A stretch of 64,000 nt of DNA from Gordonia asplenii (GTDB lineage Bacteria; Actinomycetota; Actinomycetes; Mycobacteriales; Mycobacteriaceae), in the NCBI RefSeq assembly GCF_012933505.1, contig NZ_JABBNB010000003.1, positions 186,001 to 250,000 on the forward strand, written 5' to 3'. Positions 43,675-54,446 of this stretch are shown here, in pieces. The notes beneath the pieces were generated by a model. That model did no database searches, was not told the DNA's origin, and saw only the letters and a program-made list of their open reading frames with translations. The translations under genes and the position numbers were made by a program. Within the stretch, counting starts at the first letter, position 1. The number at the start of each line of letters is the position of its first letter.

Positions 43675-44082
43675 TTAGCGTGCGCACCGCTGAAACCCGA
43701 GGTCATCCGGCCGCGGCGGCCGATGTCGACGGTGCGTCGCGGTGCGACACGCGGATGTGATGGATTTCGTCGCCGGGGATCGTCGAGCGGTTGCGCACAC
43801 AACACGCGCCACACCAGTATCAGCGCAGAATCGCCTGTGTTGACCCACTTCTTCCCTCTGACCTGCGCAGATCGGTACCGGCCCAGGGGTGTGGCCCACT
43901 CGTCCGCCGATGAGAATCCGCAGGAAGCTACAACACCGTCATCTGGGCGTTTTCGTGGGGTCCTCCTCGAAATGCCTGCTCACGTTGGGTACGGTCGAGC
44001 ACGCGCCGCATTCAATCGCGGCCAGGCGGACACCACCGTGCGCCGCCGACTCAAGACGAAGAACACGATTACGGAGGAACCC
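43675..44082. other. long leader region of mihF
   Basis: About 400 bases between the GGDEF fragment and the mihF start. Frames crossing it have no recognisable domain. The promoter of mihF should be here. Only the ribosome site just before mihF (GGAGG at 44073-44077) is clear. No terminator, repeat or RNA gene was identified. Confidence 0.4.
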
Positions 44083-44400
44083 GTGGCACTTCCCCAGTTG
44101 ACACCCGAGCAGCGCGCCGCAGCGTTGGAGAAGGCAGCTGCTGCTCGCCGTGTCCGCGCGGAGCTCAAGGAGCGCCTCAAGCGTGGTGGCACCGACCTCA
44201 AGCAGGTCCTCACCGACGCTGAAAGCGACGAGATCCTCGGCAAGATGAAGGTTTCGGCGCTGCTCGAGGCCCTGCCCAAGGTCGGCAAGGTCAAGGCACA
44301 GGAGATCATGACCGAACTGGAGATCGCACCGACCCGCCGCCTGCGCGGACTCGGCGACCGTCAGCGCCGCGCGCTGCTGGAAAAGTTCGACCTCGCCTGA
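44083..44400 (+). CDS. mihF: actinobacterial integration host factor (mIHF)
   Basis: A 105-residue nucleoid-associated protein that bends DNA and is essential in mycobacteria. The sequence ALPQLTPEQRAAALEKA, then ARRVRAELKERLKRGG and KVGKVKAQEIMTELEI (helix-two-turn-helix), is typical of mIHF. It ends RRLRGLGDRQRRALLEKFDLA as expected. GGAGG (44073-44077) before the GTG at 44083 sets the start. gmk begins at the base after the mihF stop, so the two are translationally linked, the usual mihF-gmk-rpoZ order. Confidence 0.95.
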   Translation: MALPQLTPEQRAAALEKAAAARRVRAELKERLKRGGTDLKQVLTDAESDEILGKMKVSALLEALPKVGKVKAQEIMTELEIAPTRRLRGLGDRQRRALLEKFDLA

Positions 44401-45027
44401 GTGAGCGAGCAGAATTCGACGGCCCCGCAGGGGACCGCTGATACTCCGAGGGGCCGACTGATCGTTTTGGTCGGCCCCTCGGCCGTCGGCAAGTCCACCG
44501 TCGTCAAACGAGTACGAGAGCGGCTGCCCGAACTGTTCTTCAGCGTGTCGGTCACCACCCGCGCCGCGCGTCCCGGTGAAGTCGACGGACGCGACTACCA
44601 CTTCATCTCCGACGCCGAGTTCGATGCGATGATCGCCGATGACCGCCTCCTGGAGTGGGCGGAGATCCACGGCGGGCTGCAACGTTCGGGAACCCCCCGA
44701 CAGCCGGTGCTCGACGCGCTGGCGGCCGGCAAACCGGTGCTGGTGGAGGTCGACCTGGAGGGTGCGGCCAACGTGGTCGCCCAGCTGCCCGAAGCCCACA
44801 CGGTGTTCCTGTCGCCGCCGACGTGGGACGATCTGGTGGCCCGGCTGACCGGACGCGGCACCGAGACGCCCGAGAAGATCGCCCGCCGACTGGAGACCGC
44901 ACGGATCGAAATGGCGTCGAAAGACGACTTCGACCGGGTGCTGGTGAACCGCGAAGTCGACCAGGTGGCCATCGAGTTGGTATCCTTGCTGGTTGGACCT
45001 GCCGACGTGGCGGGCGGAGAGCACTAG
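44401..45027 (+). CDS. gmk: guanylate kinase
   Basis: A 208-residue guanylate kinase converting GMP to GDP. The phosphate loop is [34 protein letters not shown] is the GMP-binding part, and [20 protein letters not shown] covers the lid region. The GTG start follows the mihF stop directly. The length is normal for actinobacteria. Confidence 0.96.
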   Translation: MSEQNSTAPQGTADTPRGRLIVLVGPSAVGKSTVVKRVRERLPELFFSVSVTTRAARPGEVDGRDYHFISDAEFDAMIADDRLLEWAEIHGGLQRSGTPRQPVLDALAAGKPVLVEVDLEGAANVVAQLPEAHTVFLSPPTWDDLVARLTGRGTETPEKIARRLETARIEMASKDDFDRVLVNREVDQVAIELVSLLVGPADVAGGEH

Positions 45028-45069
45028 ATACCGTCCGCGCCACGCCCCACCAGTACCGATTCGCCATAA

Positions 45070-45396
<327 letters not shown>

Positions 45397-45411
45397 CGGG
45401 AGACGCCGCGC

Positions 45412-46689
45412 ATGAGCAGCTCGCAGTCCGGCGCAGGCGATGCCCGTAAGCGCATCCTGATCGGCGTGGGCGGCGGAATCGCCGCGTACAAGGTGTGCTC
45501 GGTCATCCGCCACTTCACCGAGTCCGGCGCCGACGTCCGGGTCATCCCGACCGATTCGGCGCTGAACTTCGTCGGAGCCGCGACCTTCGAGGCACTGTCC
45601 GGGCACCCGGTGAGCACGACGGTGTTCGACGACGTCGACGAGGTCGCGCACGTGCGGCTCGGCCAGCAGGCGGATCTGGTGATCGTGGCCCCGGCGACCG
45701 CCGACCTGATGGCCCGCGCGGCGTCGGGTCGCGCCGACGATCTGCTCACCGCGTCGCTGCTGACCGTTCGGGCGCCGGTGCTGTTCGTGCCCGCGATGCA
45801 TACCGAGATGTGGGAGCACCCCGCGACCCAGGCCAACGTCGCAACGCTGCGCAGCCACGGCGCCACCGTGATGACCCCGGCGTCGGGGCGGTTGACCGGT
45901 ACCGACAGCGGCGCCGGTCGGCTGCCGGATCCGCAGGAGATCGCGCTGATCGGCGAACTGCTGCTCGACAGCGCGCACGCACTGCCCTACGACCTGTCCG
46001 GGATTCGGGTGCTGGTCAGCGCGGGCGGTACCCGTGAGCCCCTCGATCCGGTCCGTTACCTGGGCAACCGCTCATCGGGCAAGCAGGGCTACGCCCTCGC
46101 CCGCGCCGCGGCGCAGCGTGGCGCGCAGGTGACCCTGGTGGCCGGTGCGACCGACGAGCCCGGCGACCCCGCGGGCGTCGACATCGTCCGGATCGAGACC
46201 GCGACACAGCTCGCCGTCGAGATGAACAAACGCGCCGCCGACGCCGACGTCGTGATCATGGCCGCTGCCGTCGCCGACTTCCGGCCGCTCTCGGTCGCCG
46301 ACGCCAAGATCAAGAAGGGCGCCGACGGACCGGCCCCGATCGAACTCGACACCAATCCCGACATCCTGCGCGGCCTGGTCCGCAGTCGCGAGGCCGGTGA
46401 CATCCCGGCGTCGACGGTGATCGTCGGATTCGCCGCGGAGACCGGCGACGAGCGCGGTGGAGTTCTCGATCACGGCCGAGAGAAGTTGCGGCGCAAGGGA
46501 ACCGATCTGTTGGTCGTCAACGCGGTCGGCGAGGGAAAGGCATTCGGCACCGCCGACAACACCGGCTGGCTGCTCAGTTCCACGGGAACCGAGACCGCGT
46601 TGCCGCTGGCGTCGAAAACACTCATGGCGAGCCAAATCCTTGACGAAATCGCCACTTTGGTCCCAGATAGGGACGGACGTACCGACTGA
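45412..46689 (+). CDS. coaBC: bifunctional phosphopantothenoylcysteine decarboxylase/synthase CoaBC
   Basis: A 425-residue flavoprotein for two steps of CoA synthesis. The N-terminal CoaC half has GVGGGIAAYKVCSVIRH, which binds FMN, and PAMHTEMWEHPATQANV, the PxMNxxMW motif with His in place of Asn. The C-terminal CoaB half begins near residue 190 (GIRVLVSAGGTREPLDPVRY, then LGNRSSGKQGYALA) and contains MAAAVADFRP and the KIKK motif. It is last in the mihF-gmk-rpoZ-coaBC run. The changed Asn in the PxMNxxMW motif is worth checking against relatives. Confidence 0.94.
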   Translation: MSSSQSGAGDARKRILIGVGGGIAAYKVCSVIRHFTESGADVRVIPTDSALNFVGAATFEALSGHPVSTTVFDDVDEVAHVRLGQQADLVIVAPATADLMARAASGRADDLLTASLLTVRAPVLFVPAMHTEMWEHPATQANVATLRSHGATVMTPASGRLTGTDSGAGRLPDPQEIALIGELLLDSAHALPYDLSGIRVLVSAGGTREPLDPVRYLGNRSSGKQGYALARAAAQRGAQVTLVAGATDEPGDPAGVDIVRIETATQLAVEMNKRAADADVVIMAAAVADFRPLSVADAKIKKGADGPAPIELDTNPDILRGLVRSREAGDIPASTVIVGFAAETGDERGGVLDHGREKLRRKGTDLLVVNAVGEGKAFGTADNTGWLLSSTGTETALPLASKTLMASQILDEIATLVPDRDGRTD

Positions 46690-46791
46690 CACAGCCAGCC
46701 GAGCCACGTCGGATCGACGTGTGTAGGTTGGATGCCATAGGGGGTAGCCGCGCGCACCCCGCTCACTGACTGTTACTCCCGAGAGGACCCG

Positions 46792-48003
46792 ATGACCATC
46801 TCGTCACGCCTGTTCACCAGCGAATCGGTGACCGAAGGCCACCCGGACAAGATCTGCGATGCCATCAGCGACTCGATCCTCGATGCTCTGCTCCAGAAGG
46901 ATCCCGGCGCGCGCGTCGCGGTCGAGACCCTCGTGACCACCGGTCAGGTGCACGTCGCAGGCGAGGTCAACACCACCGCCTACGCCGACATCCCCACCAT
47001 CGTGCGCGAGAAGATCCTCGAAATCGGCTACGACTCGTCGACCAAGGGCTTCGACGGCGCGTCGTGCGGCGTCAACGTGGCGATCGGGGCGCAGTCCCCG
47101 GAGATCGCCGGCGGCGTCGACAATTCGCACGAGGCGCGCAGCGGCAGCGTCGAAGACGAACTCGATGCGCAGGGTGCCGGTGATCAGGGCCTGATGTTCG
47201 GGTACGCCACCGACGAGACCCCGGAGTTGATGCCGGTCCCGATCGCGCTGGCGCACCGGCTGTCGCGGCGCCTGACCGAGGTGCGCAAGAACGGCACACT
47301 GCCGTACCTGCGGCCCGACGGCAAGACCCAGGTCACCATCGAATACGTCGGTGACCAGCCGGTCCGCCTGGACACCGTCGTCGTCTCCACCCAGCACGGC
47401 GAGGGCATCGACCTGGCGTCCCAGCTGACTCCCGACGTGCGCAAACATGTCGTCGACACCGTGCTCGCCGAACTCGATCTGCCCAGTCCGCTCGACGTGT
47501 CGACCTACAAGCTGCTGGTCAACCCGAGCGGCAGCTTCATCCTCGGCGGGCCGATGGGCGACGCCGGGCTGACCGGCCGCAAGATCATCGTCGACACCTA
47601 CGGCGGCATGGCCCGCCACGGCGGCGGCGCATTCTCCGGCAAGGACCCGTCGAAGGTCGACCGCTCGGCCGCCTACGCCATGCGCTGGGTCGCGAAGAAC
47701 GTCGTCGCGGCCGGACTGGCCAAGCGCGTCGAGGTACAGGTCGCCTACGCGATCGGCAAAGCGGCACCCGTCGGACTGTTCGTCGAGACCTTCGGCACCG
47801 AGACCGTCGATCCGGCGCTGATCCAGAAGGCCATCGGCGAGGTCTTCGACCTGCGGCCCCTCGCGATCATCCGCGAACTGGACCTGCTGCGTCCGATCTA
47901 CGCACCGACCGCGGCGTACGGCCACTTCGGCCGCACCGACGTCGAACTGCCCTGGGAGAACACCGACCGTGCGGAGAAGCTGAAGGCGGCCGTCGGCGCC
48001 TGA
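46792..48003 (+). CDS. metK: S-adenosylmethionine synthetase
   Basis: A 403-residue methionine adenosyltransferase. The beginning has [20 protein letters not shown], then [12 protein letters not shown], and the phosphate-binding loop [19 protein letters not shown]. All three repeats are present and of normal length. GAGAGGACCCG precedes the ATG. The 102-bp leader shows no S-box-like structure that I can recognise. It is followed by a separate promoter for the next small gene pair. Confidence 0.97.
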   Translation: MTISSRLFTSESVTEGHPDKICDAISDSILDALLQKDPGARVAVETLVTTGQVHVAGEVNTTAYADIPTIVREKILEIGYDSSTKGFDGASCGVNVAIGAQSPEIAGGVDNSHEARSGSVEDELDAQGAGDQGLMFGYATDETPELMPVPIALAHRLSRRLTEVRKNGTLPYLRPDGKTQVTIEYVGDQPVRLDTVVVSTQHGEGIDLASQLTPDVRKHVVDTVLAELDLPSPLDVSTYKLLVNPSGSFILGGPMGDAGLTGRKIIVDTYGGMARHGGGAFSGKDPSKVDRSAAYAMRWVAKNVVAAGLAKRVEVQVAYAIGKAAPVGLFVETFGTETVDPALIQKAIGEVFDLRPLAIIRELDLLRPIYAPTAAYGHFGRTDVELPWENTDRAEKLKAAVGA

Positions 48004-48016
48004 CTAGAGTCGGGTC

Positions 48017-48424
48017 ATGTCGCAGCCGGCCCGGTCCTATTCTCGTCGCGGACTGGTCGACTACACGCGATTCGCGGTCGACCTGCCCGCGTTGGACTCC
48101 CGCCTGGCGGTACGTGTTCTGCGGGAGACTGTCTTGCAGGCACGTGATCTGACACGTCAGGACGAACTGGACCGATTTCACCGCGAACCGCCGCCGACAG
48201 GCTCCCGTGGTTGGGACAGCCTGCTCGCCGGGGTCGCCTGTATGACTGGCGTGCGAGCCGCCGCCGGGGTGCTCGACTGGTGTTTCCGCCCGGAGAGATA
48301 CTGCGTCGAATTGTTCGATCCGCTCGACACAGGCAAGTATCGGTGGCTCGACGCGCTGCGCACCCCGGTCGAAATACGTACACGGAACGTCATTCTGGCG
48401 GCCGGGAACCTCGAAGGGGTGTGA
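48017..48424 (+). CDS. uncharacterised partner of an AbiEii-type nucleotidyltransferase
   Basis: A 135-residue soluble protein without a recognised family. The first half is charged and helical (RLAVRVLRETVLQARDLTRQ). The second half contains GWDSLLAGVACMTGVRAAAG followed by DPLDTGKYRWLDALRTPVEI. It has its own leaderless-type promoter: TAGAGT (48005-48010) lies 6 bp before the ATG, directly after metK. Two bases separate its stop from the next GTG, and its last codons provide that gene's ribosome site. The tight coupling suggests it is the antitoxin-side or regulatory partner of the nucleotidyltransferase. That role is inference. Confidence 0.6.
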   Translation: MSQPARSYSRRGLVDYTRFAVDLPALDSRLAVRVLRETVLQARDLTRQDELDRFHREPPPTGSRGWDSLLAGVACMTGVRAAAGVLDWCFRPERYCVELFDPLDTGKYRWLDALRTPVEIRTRNVILAAGNLEGV

Positions 48425-48426
48425 CG

Positions 48427-48957
48427 GTGGCGACGACGTTCACCGCCGATGAGATCCGGGAGCTTCTCGGTGTCCTCGAATTGCGCCTGCGCTCGGTCGG
48501 CGTGGAGGCCAAGCTGTTCGTCGTCGGGGGCGCCGCGATGGCCCTGGCCTATGACGTCACGCGCGTGACGGGCGACATCGATGGGCAATTCGTGCCGCGC
48601 GATCTGGTCCTGGAACAGGCGAGATCGGTGGCGCGCGAGCGCGGATTGCCCGATGACTGGCTCAATGACGCGGTTACGCAGATGCATATGCCGCCGACTG
48701 CCGACTCGCATCCGCACAGTATGCGAATAGGACAGGCGTTGACAGTCGAGATCGCCTCGGCGGATTACCTGCTTGCGATGAAGGCGATGTCGTCGAGGTT
48801 CTCCGGCGGTGACCTCGACGATGCCGTCGTGTTGTGTCGACGCCTCACGATTACAACGACGGACGAGATCGAAACGATCGTGCGGCGCTACTTCGGGACC
48901 ATCGGGTACTTCGGAGCTCAAGAGCTGTGGTTCGAGCGGATCATCGACGCACTGTGA
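48427..48957 (+). CDS. AbiEii-like nucleotidyltransferase (DUF6036 type)
   Basis: A 176-residue nucleotidyltransferase. GGAAMALAY (34-42) followed by RVTGDIDG with D50 and D52 is the catalytic GG...(R-x-T-x-D-x-D) pattern of the AbiEii/MenA toxin superfamily. A third part, LTVEIASADYLLAMKAMSSR and GDLDDAVVLCRRL, is also typical of this group. GAAGGGG (48413-48419), 7 bp upstream, favours the GTG at 48427 over 48421. AbiEii toxins modify tRNA or similar targets and act in phage defence or as toxin-antitoxin systems. Here the partner is not the usual AbiEi winged-helix antitoxin. Confidence 0.75.
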   Translation: MATTFTADEIRELLGVLELRLRSVGVEAKLFVVGGAAMALAYDVTRVTGDIDGQFVPRDLVLEQARSVARERGLPDDWLNDAVTQMHMPPTADSHPHSMRIGQALTVEIASADYLLAMKAMSSRFSGGDLDDAVVLCRRLTITTTDEIETIVRRYFGTIGYFGAQELWFERIIDAL

Positions 48958-48976
48958 CCGCTGAGACGAGATCGCG

Positions 48977-50983
48977 ATGGTAGCGGGTGCGCGGGAACGT
49001 GCGGCGGTCGATCCCATCGCGCGGGTACTGCCGCTGTTAGGCCTGACTCATCTGGACCGCCCGTTCGACTACCTCGTCGACGCCGAACAGGACGCCGCCG
49101 CTGCCCCCGGCGTGCGGGTCCGCGTGCGGTTCGCCGGCCGGCTCGTGGACGGCTTCGTGCTGGAACGGATTGCGACCAGCGACCACTCCGGTAAATTGTC
49201 CTGGCTCGACCGCGTCGTGTCGCCCGAGCAGGTGCTCCCGCCGCAACTGGCGACGTTGTGCCGGGCGGTCGCCGACCGCTACGCGGGCACCATGTCCGAC
49301 GTCATCCGCCTCGCGGTGCCGCCGCGGCATGCGCGGACCGAGGCCGAAGCGGTCTCGATCGTGCCGCTGCCCGACGTCGCACCTCCGAATCTCGATGCCT
49401 GGCAGCAGTATTCGGGCTTCGACGGGTATCTCGGCGCGGTCCGGTCGGGCGGCGCCCCCCGGGCTGTGTGGCAGGCCGCGCCGGGGGAGGACTGGCCGGC
49501 CCGGCTCGCCGAACTCGCGGCCGCGACCCTCGCCGCGGGGCGGGGGGTGATCATCGTCGTGCCCGACCAGCGCGATCTCGACAAACTCGAGGCCGCGTGC
49601 GAGCCGCTCGTCGGCGACCGTGCCGTGAGTCTCGCCGCCGGGCTGGGGCCGACCGCCCGCTACCGCCGCTGGCTCGCGGTCCTGCGCGGGCGCGCCGACG
49701 TCGTCCTGGGCACGCGCAGTGCGGGGTTCGCGCCGGTACGCGACCTGGGACTGGTGGTGGTTTGGGACGACGGAGACGACAGCCTCGACGAACCGCGCTC
49801 GCCCTATCCCCACCCGCGGGAGGTGGCGGTGCTGCGCTCCTACGGTGAGAAGGCGGCCCTGGTCATCGGCGGGTTCGCGCGATCGGCGGAGGCGCAGGTC
49901 CTCGTCGACGCCGGATGGGCACACGATCTCCTCGCCCCCCGCGCGGAGATCCGCGCTCGCGCACCGCGGGTCGTCGCACTGTCGGGCGAGGACGCGAGCG
50001 TCGCGCATGATCCGCTGGCCCGGTCGGCGCGGATCCCCGCGGTCGCGTTCAAGGCGGCGCGCACGGCGCTCGACGCCGACACGTCGGTGCTCTTCAGCGT
50101 CCCGCGGCGCGGCTACATTCCGTCGGTCGCGTGTGAACGCTGCCGCACCCACGCCCGCTGCCGCGCCTGCCACGGGCCGCTGCAGCTGGATTCCAACGGC
50201 GAGTTGAGTTGCCGCTGGTGCGGACGCGGCGAGCGCAACTTCAACTGCGTCGCCTGCGGCGGCTCGCGGATCCGGGCCCTGTCCACCGGCGCGGGACGAA
50301 CCGCCGAAGAGCTGGGGCGCGCCTTCGCCGGCGTACCCGTCACGACGTCGGGCGGCGCGAGCATCGTCGACGCCGTGAAACCCGGCGCGCGGGTGGTGGT
50401 TGCGACCCCGGGTGCCGAACCGGTGGCACCACAGGGGTACGGCGCCGCGATCATCCTCGACACCTGGGCGTATCTGGATCGGGAGGATCTGCGGGCCGCA
50501 GAGACCGCGGTCCGACGCTGGCTCGCGATCGCGGCTCTGGTCCGCCCGGCGTCGTCGGGCGGAAGTGTCATCATCGTGGCCGACGCGGGAGTGCCCGCGG
50601 TCCAGGCGATCATCCGGTGGGATCCGGTGGGCTTCGCGTCCGCCGAGCTCGCGGACCGCGCCGAACTGGGCTTTCCGCCCGCGGTGACGATGGCCGCCGT
50701 CGACGGCGGCGCCCACACGATCACCGCCTTCGTCGACTCGGTCACCCTGCCGACGTCGGGGACGGTGCTCGGACCGGTGCCGCTGCCGTCGGGGGTTCGG
50801 GCCCCGGCCGGGTCGTCGGACGTCGGCCGCGACAGCGGACCCTTGGAACGCATCCTGTTGCGCGTCGACCGCGGCCACGGGCGGGAGTTGACCCGCGCGC
50901 TGTCGGCGGCGCAGATTCTGCGCAACGCTCATCACGAGACCGGGCCGATCCGCGTGCAGGTGGACCCGCCTACTATCGGATGA
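48977..50983 (+). CDS. priA: PriA, primosomal protein N' (actinobacterial, helicase-degenerate)
   Basis: A 668-residue PriA-like replication restart protein. The N-terminal DNA-binding domain has [20 protein letters not shown] and [17 protein letters not shown]. The zinc-binding region has four CxxC-like pairs ([15 protein letters not shown] and [18 protein letters not shown]). The helicase core is reduced: where the Walker A lysine loop should be there is [17 protein letters not shown], and there is no DEAH box (VVWDDGDDS instead). This matches the probably non-helicase PriA of actinobacteria. It precedes fmt, the usual order. Confidence 0.9.
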   Translation: MVAGARERAAVDPIARVLPLLGLTHLDRPFDYLVDAEQDAAAAPGVRVRVRFAGRLVDGFVLERIATSDHSGKLSWLDRVVSPEQVLPPQLATLCRAVADRYAGTMSDVIRLAVPPRHARTEAEAVSIVPLPDVAPPNLDAWQQYSGFDGYLGAVRSGGAPRAVWQAAPGEDWPARLAELAAATLAAGRGVIIVVPDQRDLDKLEAACEPLVGDRAVSLAAGLGPTARYRRWLAVLRGRADVVLGTRSAGFAPVRDLGLVVVWDDGDDSLDEPRSPYPHPREVAVLRSYGEKAALVIGGFARSAEAQVLVDAGWAHDLLAPRAEIRARAPRVVALSGEDASVAHDPLARSARIPAVAFKAARTALDADTSVLFSVPRRGYIPSVACERCRTHARCRACHGPLQLDSNGELSCRWCGRGERNFNCVACGGSRIRALSTGAGRTAEELGRAFAGVPVTTSGGASIVDAVKPGARVVVATPGAEPVAPQGYGAAIILDTWAYLDREDLRAAETAVRRWLAIAALVRPASSGGSVIIVADAGVPAVQAIIRWDPVGFASAELADRAELGFPPAVTMAAVDGGAHTITAFVDSVTLPTSGTVLGPVPLPSGVRAPAGSSDVGRDSGPLERILLRVDRGHGRELTRALSAAQILRNAHHETGPIRVQVDPPTIG

Positions 50984-50985
50984 TC

Positions 50986-51915
50986 ATGCGTGTCATCTTC
51001 GCCGGTACCCCGGCCCCCGCGGTCCCCAGCCTGCAAGCCCTGCTCGATTCGCCGAACCACGAGGTCGTGGGAGTGCTCTCGCGTCCCGACGCCGTGTCGG
51101 GCCGCGGCAAGAAGGTCACCCGATCACCGATCGCGCTGCTCGCCGACGATCACGGCGTCGAGGTGTTCACGCCGCGCCGCCTCACCGACGACGGTGTCCG
51201 CGACGTCCTCGACCGCTGGGCACCCGACGTCGTCGCGGTGGTCGCCTACGGCGCGTTGGTGCCGCCCGATCTGCTCGATCTGCCCGAACACGGATGGATC
51301 AACCTGCACTTCTCGCTGCTGCCCGCGTGGCGGGGGGCGGCACCGGTGCAGGCCGCGATCGCGGCCGGGGACACCTCCACCGGCGCCAGCACCTTCCGCA
51401 TCGAGGCGGGCCTCGACACCGGACCGGTCTTCGGGCACGTGACCGAGTCCATCCGGCCCACCGACACCAGCGGCGATCTGCTCGGCCGGCTTGCCGAGAC
51501 CGGCGCTCAGTTGCTCGTCCAGACGCTCGAAGGCCTTGCCGCGCAACGGTTGTCGGCCGTTCCGCAGCCCCCCGACGGGGTATCGCTGGCGCCGAAGATC
51601 ACCGTCGACGACTCGCGCGTGCGCTGGGATCTGCCCGCCCACATCGTCGATCGGCGTATCCGTGCTCACACGCCCGCGCCCGGCGCCTGGACCGAACTCG
51701 ACGGTGCACGGATCAAGGTCGGGCCGGTGCGTCAGGTCGACGACGCCGAACCGTTGGCGCCCGGTGCACTGCGCGTGACGAAGAAGGCGGTGCACGTGGG
51801 AACCTCGACGCTTCCGGTTCAACTGGGTTGGGTCGGGCCGCCGGGGAAGAAGCAGATGCCTGCCGCCGACTGGGCGCGCGGCGCACGACTGGACGACGGG
51901 CAGGTACTGGCATGA
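50986..51915 (+). CDS. fmt: methionyl-tRNA formyltransferase
   Basis: A 309-residue enzyme that formylates initiator Met-tRNA. The N-terminus has [19 protein letters not shown], and the catalytic segment is [18 protein letters not shown] with Asn, His and the loop. [18 protein letters not shown] and the C-terminal tRNA-binding domain follow. The first ATG could also be 50980, which overlaps the priA stop; both give nearly the same product. The stop overlaps the next gene by 4 bp. Confidence 0.95.
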   Translation: MRVIFAGTPAPAVPSLQALLDSPNHEVVGVLSRPDAVSGRGKKVTRSPIALLADDHGVEVFTPRRLTDDGVRDVLDRWAPDVVAVVAYGALVPPDLLDLPEHGWINLHFSLLPAWRGAAPVQAAIAAGDTSTGASTFRIEAGLDTGPVFGHVTESIRPTDTSGDLLGRLAETGAQLLVQTLEGLAAQRLSAVPQPPDGVSLAPKITVDDSRVRWDLPAHIVDRRIRAHTPAPGAWTELDGARIKVGPVRQVDDAEPLAPGALRVTKKAVHVGTSTLPVQLGWVGPPGKKQMPAADWARGARLDDGQVLA

Positions 51916-53375
51916 GTGAACAGCGTCCCGCGCATCGACGGTCCGGCGGCGAGCGCGTGAACCGGCCGAGCCGCCCGGGTCGGGCCGAGCGTCGGGGCAC
52001 GACGTCGGGGATGGTGCGCGACAAAGCCATCGACCCGGTGCGGGCGACGGCGCGCGATGTCCTGCGGGCCGTCCGGGAACGCGACGCCTACGCAAACCTG
52101 TTGCTGCCCAAGCTGTTACGGGAACGTCGGATCACTGGGCGCGACGCCGCGCTGGCCACCGAACTGACCTACGGCACGGCCCGCGCACAGGGCGTGCTCG
52201 ACGCTATCATCGCCGCGGCCGCCGGGCGCGCGGTCGCCGACATCGACGGCCCGGTGCTTGACGTACTGCGACTGGGTGCTTATCAGCTGCTGCGTACCAG
52301 GATCGGCTCGCACGCGGCGGTGTCGACGTCAGTCGACCTGATCCGCTCGGAAGCCGGCCAGGGGCCCGCCGGGTTTTGCAACGCCGTGCTGCGCAAGATA
52401 TCTCAGCGCGACGAAGACTTGTGGATCGACGAGTTGGCGCCGTCGATGGCCGACGACCTGATCGGCAACATGGCTTTCCGCTACGCGCATCCACGGTGGA
52501 TCGCCCAGGTCTTCTTCGACGCGCTGGGCGGGTCGGCGGGACAGTTGCAGGCGGCGCTGGCGGCCGACGACGCACGCCCGCCGGTGCATCTGGTCGCCCG
52601 GCCGGGACTGATCTCCGCCGAGGAGCTCGCCGCGATCAGCGGCGGAGACGAAGGTCGCTGGTCACCGTACTGCGTGTACCTGCCCGGCGGCGACCCAGGC
52701 GACCTCGAACCGATCCGAGAGGGCCTCGCGGGCGTGCAGGACGAGGGCAGTCAACTCGTCGCGCGCGCCGTCGAGGTCGCACCGATCGACGGCGACGACG
52801 GCGGACGCTGGCTGGACCTGTGTGCGGGTCCCGGCGGCAAGGCCGCTCTGCTCGGAGCTCTTGCCGACATCGACGGTGCTCGGCTCGATGCGGTGGAGGT
52901 CTCCGAGCATCGCGCCGAGCTGATCCGCAAGGTCACCGGGGACTTCCCGGTGACCGTGTACGTCGCCGACGGCCGTGACAGCGGGCTGGAGCCGGGATAC
53001 GACCGGATTCTGCTCGACGCTCCGTGCAGCGGACTGGGTTCGCTGCGTCGACGCCCCGAGGCGCGTTGGCGGCGGACTCCGGCCGACGTCACCGAACTCG
53101 TCGTGCTGCAACGGGAATTGCTCACCGCGGCGTTGCGGCTGGTGCGTCCCGGCGGCGTGGTGATCTATTCGACGTGTTCGCCGCACCCGGCCGAAACGAC
53201 CGAGGTCGTGGCCGCGGTGTGCGCGCAGACGGGTGCCGAGCAACTCGACGCTCGCGCTCTGGTGAGCGTCGACGGCCGCGAGGTACCGGGACTGGGGGAC
53301 GGCCCGCACGTGCAGCTGTGGCCGCATCTGCACGGGACCGACGCGATGTTCTTGGCGGCACTGCGCCGCGGGTGA
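51912..53375 (+). CDS. rsmB: 16S rRNA (cytosine-C5)-methyltransferase, RsmB type
   Basis: A 487-residue rRNA methyltransferase. Residues 1-50 are a basic, disordered extension, and about 50-190 a NusB-like RNA-binding domain ([40 protein letters not shown]). The catalytic domain follows with [17 protein letters not shown] for AdoMet, [18 protein letters not shown] with the releasing cysteine, and [15 protein letters not shown] with the nucleophilic cysteine. The ATG overlaps the fmt stop (ATGA). It ends the priA-fmt-rsmB group. Confidence 0.92.
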   Translation: MSEQRPAHRRSGGERVNRPSRPGRAERRGTTSGMVRDKAIDPVRATARDVLRAVRERDAYANLLLPKLLRERRITGRDAALATELTYGTARAQGVLDAIIAAAAGRAVADIDGPVLDVLRLGAYQLLRTRIGSHAAVSTSVDLIRSEAGQGPAGFCNAVLRKISQRDEDLWIDELAPSMADDLIGNMAFRYAHPRWIAQVFFDALGGSAGQLQAALAADDARPPVHLVARPGLISAEELAAISGGDEGRWSPYCVYLPGGDPGDLEPIREGLAGVQDEGSQLVARAVEVAPIDGDDGGRWLDLCAGPGGKAALLGALADIDGARLDAVEVSEHRAELIRKVTGDFPVTVYVADGRDSGLEPGYDRILLDAPCSGLGSLRRRPEARWRRTPADVTELVVLQRELLTAALRLVRPGGVVIYSTCSPHPAETTEVVAAVCAQTGAEQLDARALVSVDGREVPGLGDGPHVQLWPHLHGTDAMFLAALRRG

Positions 53376-53474
53376 TCGAACGTGCGTCGATCGGCGTGCG
53401 TGGGTCCGTTGGTAGGTGACTGTGGTGGCAACGGATGATGTAACGGCGCTCAGACAATGGTAGACAATAATGTT

Positions 53475-53888
53475 ATGAATACTTTTTCGCGTTTTAGCGC
53501 TGCTGTGCTCGCGGCCGTCGGAGTCGCTGTCGCCGTGCCCGCGGTCGCACAGGCCGACATGTACACCTTCCCGGGTATCGGCGGCTGGTACTCGTCGCCC
53601 GGCGCCGGAACACAGGTCCGCTACGTCTTCTACTCGGACTCCGCTAGCAACGACATCAGCTGGATGGATGCCAATAACGCGCCCAAGGTGCAGCACGTGG
53701 TCTTCACCGGACGTACCCCGGACGGCAAGTTCGTCGGCGAGCGCGTCGTCCGTCTGGGCGGCGGCACTCCGGTGATGTCGTCGTCGATCCACAGCGGCGG
53801 CAGCTTCGCCCAGTGCAAGGTCCTCGTCGGGGGACAGCAGCAGAAGCTGTACACGATGTCCGGCCCGGGTGCCACGGCATTCTGCTGA
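53475..53888 (+). CDS. small secreted protein, function unknown
   Basis: A 137-residue exported protein. The N-terminus FSRFSAAVLAAVGVAVAVPA with VAQA-D is a signal peptide with a likely signal peptidase I site after AQA. The mature part starts DMYTFPGIGGWYSSPGAG and has only two cysteines near its end (FAQCKV and the terminal Cys), which probably form one disulfide. The leader just upstream is AT-rich for this genome and has AGACAAT twice (53452-53467). An ATG at 53457 would add six residues and is less likely, since the signal peptide would lose its compact start. I do not know the family. Confidence 0.75.
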   Translation: MNTFSRFSAAVLAAVGVAVAVPAVAQADMYTFPGIGGWYSSPGAGTQVRYVFYSDSASNDISWMDANNAPKVQHVVFTGRTPDGKFVGERVVRLGGGTPVMSSSIHSGGSFAQCKVLVGGQQQKLYTMSGPGATAFC

Positions 53889-53891
53889 TCG

Positions 53892-54053
53892 ATGGCTGCC
53901 AACGAGGAAGCCAAACGCAAGTTTCGTGAGGCGCTGGACCGCAAGACCCAGCAGGGCAATCACGGCGAGCAACATCTGAGCGGCAAGTCGAAGGCCCGTG
54001 GCACCCACGGGTCTGCCAGCCACCAACAGCAGTTCCGCCGCAAGAGCGGCTAG
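53892..54053 (+). CDS. DUF5302 family small protein
   Basis: A 53-residue, very hydrophilic protein. AKRKFREALDRK near the start and QQFRRKSG at the end match the short actinobacterial DUF5302 family, whose members share a central glycine- and histidine-rich stretch. It is probably disordered. The ATG lies 3 bp after the stop of the secreted-protein gene, so the two are likely co-transcribed. A tandem repeat array begins 8 bp after its stop. The function is unknown. Confidence 0.65.
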   Translation: MAANEEAKRKFREALDRKTQQGNHGEQHLSGKSKARGTHGSASHQQQFRRKSG

Positions 54054-54060
54054 CGGCGCC

Positions 54061-54384
54061 GCTGGTTGAGCCGTCTCTTCGGCTGGTTGAGCCGGTCCGG
54101 AGCCGTCTCTTCGGCTGGTTGAGCCGGTCCGGAGCGTTCCCGTCCGCTGGTTGAGCCGGACCGGTGCGTCCCCGTCCGCTGGTTGAGCCGGACCGGTGCG
54201 TCCCCGTCCGCCGGTTGAGCCGGTCCGGAGCGTTCCCGTCCGCTGGTTGAGCCGGTCCGGAGCGTTCCCGTCCGCTGGTTGAGCCGGTCCGGAGCGTTCC
54301 CGTCCGCTGGTTGAGCCGGACCGGAGCGTCCCCTTCCGCCGGTTGAGCCGGACCGGAGCGCTAGCGAAGGCCCGTGTCGAAACC
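54061..54384. repeat. 32-bp tandem repeat array of GGTTGAGCC units
   Basis: Ten units stand head to tail without spacers. The common unit is GCTGGTTGAGCCGGTCCGGA followed by GCGTTCCCGTCC, 32 bp in all. Starts are at 54061, 54082, 54114, 54146, 54178, 54210, 54242, 54274, 54306 and 54338. The first unit is shortened to 21 bp. The last runs into GCGCTAGCGAAGGCCCGTGTCGAAACC, the end form seen in the palindrome at 18.8 kb. Units differ at a few positions (T/A, GG/CC). The 32-bp period shifts the reading frame each time, so the array is not coding. Confidence 0.85.
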
Positions 54385-54446
54385 ACGTAAGCCGACGATG
54401 CCAGCGCACCAAACACCTTGCGCCAGAGGGTAACTCATCTAGCTTT

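Noticed and set aside
43675-44082. Additional small genes upstream of mihF
   Set aside because: Candidate frames have no recognisable similarity, biased composition and no ribosome site; the region is more likely leader and eroded DNA.
46690-46791. SAM riboswitch upstream of metK
   Set aside because: The leader is short and I could not find the conserved core of any SAM riboswitch class.
54061-54384. Possible CRISPR array because of the regular 32-bp repeats
   Set aside because: Units follow each other directly with no unique spacers, and there are no cas genes.
52662-54416. Minus-strand frame running through the tandem array with repeated GSTSGRERSGPAQP-like peptides
   Set aside because: The 32-bp period changes frame every unit, and the rest is antisense to rsmB. 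It is a translated repeat, not a repeat protein.
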